Source: Bacteroidota bacterium
Lineage (GTDB): Bacteria > Bacteroidota > Bacteroidia > B-17B0 > Aurantibacillaceae
DNA: 48,630 nt
Assembly: GCA_013287545.1 (NCBI GenBank)
Contig: JABDDQ010000010.1
Location: 1-48,630, forward strand
Direction of reading: 5' to 3'
A model generated the notes under the pieces. The model did not search any database. It was given only the letters and a program-made list of their open reading frames with translations, and was not told the origin of the DNA. Of this stretch, positions 45,347 to 48,630 are shown piece after piece. Each line of letters starts with the position of its first letter. Position 1 is the first letter of the stretch. A program made the position numbers and the translations under genes.

Positions 45347-45421
45347 CGTACAAAGTGGTTGGCAGCCGCTTATAAGTTGTGTAACTTAGATAAGCTCTGT
45401 TTAAGGTGTTCACTTGTATCA
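45347..45421 (-). ncRNA. Structured 5' leader RNA, copy C
   Basis: On the minus strand ACAAGTG (45417-45411) is followed by the shared linker GAACACCTTAAA. The inner stem pairs CAG (near 45399) with CTG (45365-45363), and GCTTAT (45395-45390) plus AAGTT (45387-45383) with AACTTATAAGC (45378-45368), with a two-base bulge. The outer stem closes with CACTTTGT (45357-45350), with one bulged base. The sequence of the stem differs from copies A and B but the pairing is kept. The trailing GTGTAAAA box is not conserved. Confidence 0.55.
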
Positions 45422-45452
45422 CAAAATTAACAAAAAAAACAACTTACGCAAG
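45422..45452 (-). promoter_or_regulatory. Promoter of the 116-aa/1983-aa operon
   Basis: On the minus strand CTTG (45452-45449), 19 bases including a run of eight T, then TAATTTTG (45429-45422), exact TAnnTTTG. The leader starts four bases later. Confidence 0.65.
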
Positions 45453-45500
45453 TGTAAGTTATCGTTAAGTTTTATCTAAAAAACAATTCAATTATTTGGT

Positions 45501-45508
45501 TACTTTTG
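45501..45508 (+). promoter_or_regulatory. -7 box of the lipoprotein gene
   Basis: TACTTTTG, exact TAnnTTTG, 16 bases before the ATG at 45525. No -33 element is clear. Confidence 0.5.
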
Positions 45509-45524
45509 CGCTTCATTTCTACAC

Positions 45525-46764
45525 ATGAAAAAAATAGTATTACTGCCTTTATCGTTGATTTTATTGCTGAGTTTTTGTCAAAACGAGGCATCTAAAAATA
45601 CAGATGATAAAAAAACAGAAGCACCCGCAAAGCAAGACAGCAGTGACAAAACTGCTGAAAAAATAGCGAATATAACAACACCTGCCTCCAATGCTTTCGA
45701 TATTAAATCATTCGACGTTAAAAATAGCTTTAACGCTACGGCTTCTGTTTTAGCGGGTGTAAAAAATACAGCAGGCTCATTAACCAACTTTTTAGATTCG
45801 AGTGCATGGAAAGAAAACGCATCTTTTATTGATAGCAGCTGGGCTCGTTTAGAAAGGGCTCGCCTGGGCAAAATGCGTACTTGGCGCGATAAAGAAATTA
45901 CAGGTATCAATCAAAACGAAAAAACATTATTCTACCCTTTTTCCGGACCCGATTTTTTAACGGCTTACACTTTCTTTCCTAATGTAGAAAAATATGTAAT
46001 GCTTGGTTTAGAGCCTATTGGCAAACTACCTGAAATTGCTAAAATGAAAAAGAAAGATGCTGAAGTGTATGTATCGTGCTTTAAAACATCTTTAGCTGAT
46101 ATTTTTAATAAAAGTTACTTTATCACCCAGTACATGGGGCGCGATTTACAAAACCAAAAAGTAAATGGTACACTGCCTATACTTAGCTTTTTTATTAAAC
46201 GCACAGGCAACGAAATTGCTGATATTAAATATGTGGTTAAACTAAATAAAGACAGCATTATTGAAGTACCTTATGATTATAAAGACAAAAAAAACCAACC
46301 TTTTGGTGTGCGAATTGATATTGTAAGCAACGGACAACCAAAAAGCATTTATTATTTCCGTTACGATGTAAGCAATGCTAAATTTAATGATACTACCGTG
46401 TTTTTAAAGTACCTAAACAAAATGCAATCTCCGGTGGCAACGTATGTAAAAAGCGCCTCTTATTTATTGCACAACGATTTTATGAGCAATATGCGCAAGT
46501 TTATTTTGGCTAAGAGTGATGATGTAGTGGAAGATGATACCGGAATCCCTTTTAAATATTTTATTGAAAAAAATGACTGGGTAACCAAAGTTTATGGCGA
46601 GTATCAAAAGCCCGTAAAAAAACTTTAATTGGTTAGATAGACAGAAAGAACTACAAGCCGTTTTTGATAAAGATAGCGCTAACATTCCTAAATTACCGTT
46701 CCATTTAGGTTACCATTGGAATACCAATAAAGATGTGCTTATAGTTTGCGCTAAAAAGAAGTAA
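45525..46764 (+). pseudogene. Lipoprotein-like protein gene, frameshifted near its 3' end
   Basis: The main frame (45525-46628, 367 aa) starts with a lipoprotein-type signal (LSLILLLSFCQNEASKN, lipobox Cys near residue 18), then a low-complexity linker to about residue 50 and a mixed alpha/beta domain. After PVKKL the frame stops at 46626-46628. The same protein clearly continues in another frame (NWLDRQKELQAVFDKD, LPFHLGYHWNTNKDVLIV) to a TAA at 46762-46764. One extra base, either in the run of seven A or in the TTT just after it (46616-46626), would cause this. It is either a sequencing/assembly error or a fresh mutation. The family is not recognised. Confidence 0.75.
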
Positions 46765-46786
46765 GCAATTTTTAGTAGACAGAGCT

Positions 46787-47145
46787 ATGAAACTTAATCA
46801 TATCAATTTAGTAGTTGCAGATGTCGCAGCTGCCATTCACCTTTTTGAAACATACTTTAATTTTAAATGTACCGAAGTAAAAGGTGACAATATTATTGCT
46901 GTTTTAAAGGGCGCAGATAACTTTATACTTGTTATAATGACCACCAAAGAAGGTAACCAAAATTACCCGGATGCTTTTCATATAGGGTTTATGTTAGATA
47001 GCACAACGGCTGTACCGAAACCTATGAGAAATTAAAAAACGGAGGCATTAATGTTGGGCACGAGCCACGAAAAATAAGAGATAGCTTTGGCTTCTATTTT
47101 AATTTCGAAAACATAATGATAGAAGTTGGACATTATTTGAGTTAA
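46787..47145 (+). pseudogene. VOC (glyoxalase-like) family protein gene, frameshifted
   Basis: The first frame (46787-47035) gives MKLNHINLVVADVAAAIHLF and GFMLDSTTAVPKPMRN, then stops. From about 47014 the sequence continues in another frame as YEKLKNGGINVGHEPRKIRD and FENIMIEVGHYLS to a TAA at 47143-47145. One missing base near GCTGTACCGAAACC would restore TAVTETYEKLKNGGI, giving a normal 119-aa VOC-fold protein. His4 is the first likely metal ligand. As in the upstream gene, one base change breaks it, so the consensus quality here should be questioned. Confidence 0.75.
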
Positions 47146-47162
47146 AAGCTTAAACTTTTACT

Positions 47163-47353
47163 TTACTAACAAGTTATAATCATCTTATAAACAGATAATT
47201 AACCTATTATCAACTCATTTATAAACGACTTATTAGCAGGGTTACAAACAGCTTCTAAACACGTTATTACTATACTTACCAACGGCTTATAAACCTACTT
47301 GTAAACAGCTTATCAGCGCAGAATAAACAGTTAATTAACTGAGTTTATTCACA
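47163..47353. repeat. Phased array of ~15 degenerate 11-12 bp units (TTATAAACAGC-like)
   Basis: Units start at 47163, 47174, 47185, 47196, 47207, 47219, 47230, 47242, 47253, 47264, 47276, 47287, 47299, 47310 and 47321, with less regular ones at 47331 and 47345. Most begin TTAT or TTAC and end AAC plus a few bases, as in TTATAAACAGA, TTATAAACGAC, TTACAAACAGC, TTGTAAACAGC. The spacing of 11-12 does not fit a coding repeat. TTATTCACA at 47345 matches the DnaA box pattern TTATNCACA. No gene overlaps it. Confidence 0.7.
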
Positions 47354-47391
47354 ATTGTTTATTGCTTGTTTTTAAGAGATTTAGCTAAAAC

Positions 47392-48630
47392 CTAAACCAC
47401 GTGTGTTTGCTCTACCGTTTTAGAATCGATAGCATCGCGTAAGCCGTTACCCACCAACATAAAGGCGAGTACCAATAACATAATAGCTATACCGGGTATA
47501 AAGGCAAGGTAAAAAGCATCGGGTGTAAAAATAAACGGTCGGTGGTCGTTAATCATTTTGCCCCAGCTTGCCATAGGCGGCTGCGCACCAATGCCTAAAA
47601 AGCTTAAACCTGCTTCGGTTAAAATAGCATTTGCAAAGTTGGATGCCGATATAACAATAACAGGTCCCATAACATTTGGCAACACGTGCTTTCTAATTAA
47701 ACGGCTGTTTTTATAACCTAAAGCCCTGCCTGCCTCAACAAATTCTTTTTCGCGTAAGCTCATTACTTGTCCGCGCACTATACGGGCAACCTCTACCCAC
47801 ATAGTTAAACCCACAGCCACAAACACCTGCCAAAAACCTTTACCTAAAACAAGTGTAATAGCAATAACCAATAACATGGTGGGGATAGACCATACTACGT
47901 TTATTATCCACATAATAACATCATCTAACCAGCCTCTAAAATAACCTGCCATAGCACCCAGCACCACACCAATAAACAACGATATAACCACCGCAATAAA
48001 CCCAACCGATAACGATATACGAGTACCAATTAGCATACGGCTAAGCAAATCTCTGCCCAGCCTGTCGGTTCCTAAAATAAATTTTTTGGTAACAATATTG
48101 TGTTTTTCAACATCCTCTCTAAGTTCGGCTACCGTACAGGTCATTTTTTGGTTGGTGCTGTATTGGTAAAATTCAGTAGTGCCTTTTAGTTCATCATTTT
48201 TTACAGGCAAGTTAGAGTTTATATCATACACCACATCAGCCAAGTTATAACGCATTTTAGTGCCGCGATTAGGTTCGTTGCCCGTATATTCCTCTACCAC
48301 AATATCGTTGCCCGAAAATGTATAATCATACAAAGTAACAAAGGTGTAATCACTTTGCTGTCCGAACAACATTTTCATAAACCAGTTTACGTGGTGCGAT
48401 TCTTCATTTTTTCTAATTTTCAGCATTCTGATGCTAAACCCTGGCGGTTTTATTTGCAGTTCGGGCTTTTGGTCGTTGCTATCTGGCGTAGAATCAGGTG
48501 TTATAAGGTATCCGGCAATAAAAATAAAAACAGAAATAGCTATAACTATCAGTCCACTCATGGCAAGTTTGTTTCGCTTAAAGCGTTTCCATGCCATTTG
48601 CGCAAGAGAACGAGCTTTGTTTTCTGATAT
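47392..48630 (-). CDS. ABC transporter permease, OppC/DppC type (partial, 5' end beyond window)
   Basis: An inner-membrane permease of a peptide/opine ABC importer. The reading frame has no stop up to the window edge, and codons upstream of the ATG at 48597 continue the family N-terminus (RSLAQMAWKRFKRNKLAMSG), so the gene starts outside the window. After one membrane segment (about 14-32) there is an unusual long soluble insert of about 140 residues (35-175). The binding-protein-dependent permease domain then has five membrane segments, with HKF-like start FILGTDRLGRDLLSRML and the EAA loop EFVEAGRALGYKNSRLIRKH. The C-terminus is complete. Confidence 0.92.
   Translation of the reverse strand: MSENKARSLAQMAWKRFKRNKLAMSGLIVIAISVFIFIAGYLITPDSTPDSNDQKPELQIKPPGFSIRMLKIRKNEESHHVNWFMKMLFGQQSDYTFVTLYDYTFSGNDIVVEEYTGNEPNRGTKMRYNLADVVYDINSNLPVKNDELKGTTEFYQYSTNQKMTCTVAELREDVEKHNIVTKKFILGTDRLGRDLLSRMLIGTRISLSVGFIAVVISLFIGVVLGAMAGYFRGWLDDVIMWIINVVWSIPTMLLVIAITLVLGKGFWQVFVAVGLTMWVEVARIVRGQVMSLREKEFVEAGRALGYKNSRLIRKHVLPNVMGPVIVISASNFANAILTEAGLSFLGIGAQPPMASWGKMINDHRPFIFTPDAFYLAFIPGIAIMLLVLAFMLVGNGLRDAIDSKTVEQTHVV

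Noticed and set aside
46600-46650. Programmed -1 frameshift at the A7 run
   Set aside because: No downstream stimulatory structure is evident, and the neighbouring gene has an unrelated frameshift, so error or decay is simpler.

Overview
The window comes from a low-GC member of the Bacteroidota, probably a free-living, Chitinophagales/Sphingobacteria-like lineage. The evidence is the following: at least six secreted proteins carrying type IX secretion (T9SS) C-terminal signals of type A or of the gliding-motility (CHU_C) type; the Bacteroidota promoter signature TAnnTTTG, sometimes with TTTG 19 bases upstream, in front of many genes; the DUF4295 gene between rpmG and ftsY; and a fused SecDF. 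No IS element, prophage, CRISPR array, rRNA or tRNA gene was found. The species cannot be named from the sequence alone.

Layout: 25-2110 holds a divergent SGNH hydrolase and folC. 2161-7911 holds two secreted T9SS proteins (566 and 1211 aa), each preceded by its own promoter and a related structured 5' leader. 8014-11181 has an outer-membrane barrel protein and the tail-specific protease Prc. 11183-15779 has a transglutaminase-like protein, cinA-miaA, and a neuB-like sialic/legionaminic acid synthase coupled to a GNAT acetyltransferase. 15824-19052 has a REP-like hairpin repeat and an envelope-stress type operon (LiaF-like, DUF4288, LytS kinase, LytTR regulator). 19190-21580 has an orphan gene and rpmG-DUF4295-ftsY. 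21632-24965 is secDF with a strong terminator. 25019-26407 holds an Mrr-like nuclease with a 23-residue tandem repeat, a small gene and a duplicated hairpin repeat. 26434-29146 is guaB and an RlmI-type rRNA methyltransferase, divergently transcribed from facing promoters. 29155-33618 is a run of three T9SS type A cargo genes (LRR, beta-helix, FG-GAP/ASPIC). 33793-38120 has a second LytS/LytTR pair, two tandem paralogous envelope proteins and a Gly/Tyr-rich secreted protein. 38132-45452 has DUF486 and DUF1569 genes and a two-gene operon ending in a 1983-aa CHU_C protein, again with the structured leader. 45501-47145 has two neighbouring genes each broken by a single-base frameshift, followed by an 11-12 bp periodic repeat array. 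An OppC-type ABC permease runs off the right edge.

Main discovery candidate: three separate promoters (2184, 4093, and 45429 on the minus strand) are each followed after 4-6 bases by ACAAGTGAACA and a compensatory stem-loop. All three drive operons for secreted proteins, two of which are giant T9SS/CHU_C adhesin-like proteins. The stems change sequence but keep pairing, which points to a conserved structured RNA at the very 5' end of secretome mRNAs. A second candidate is the phased array of about fifteen TTATAAACAGC-like units at 47163-47353.
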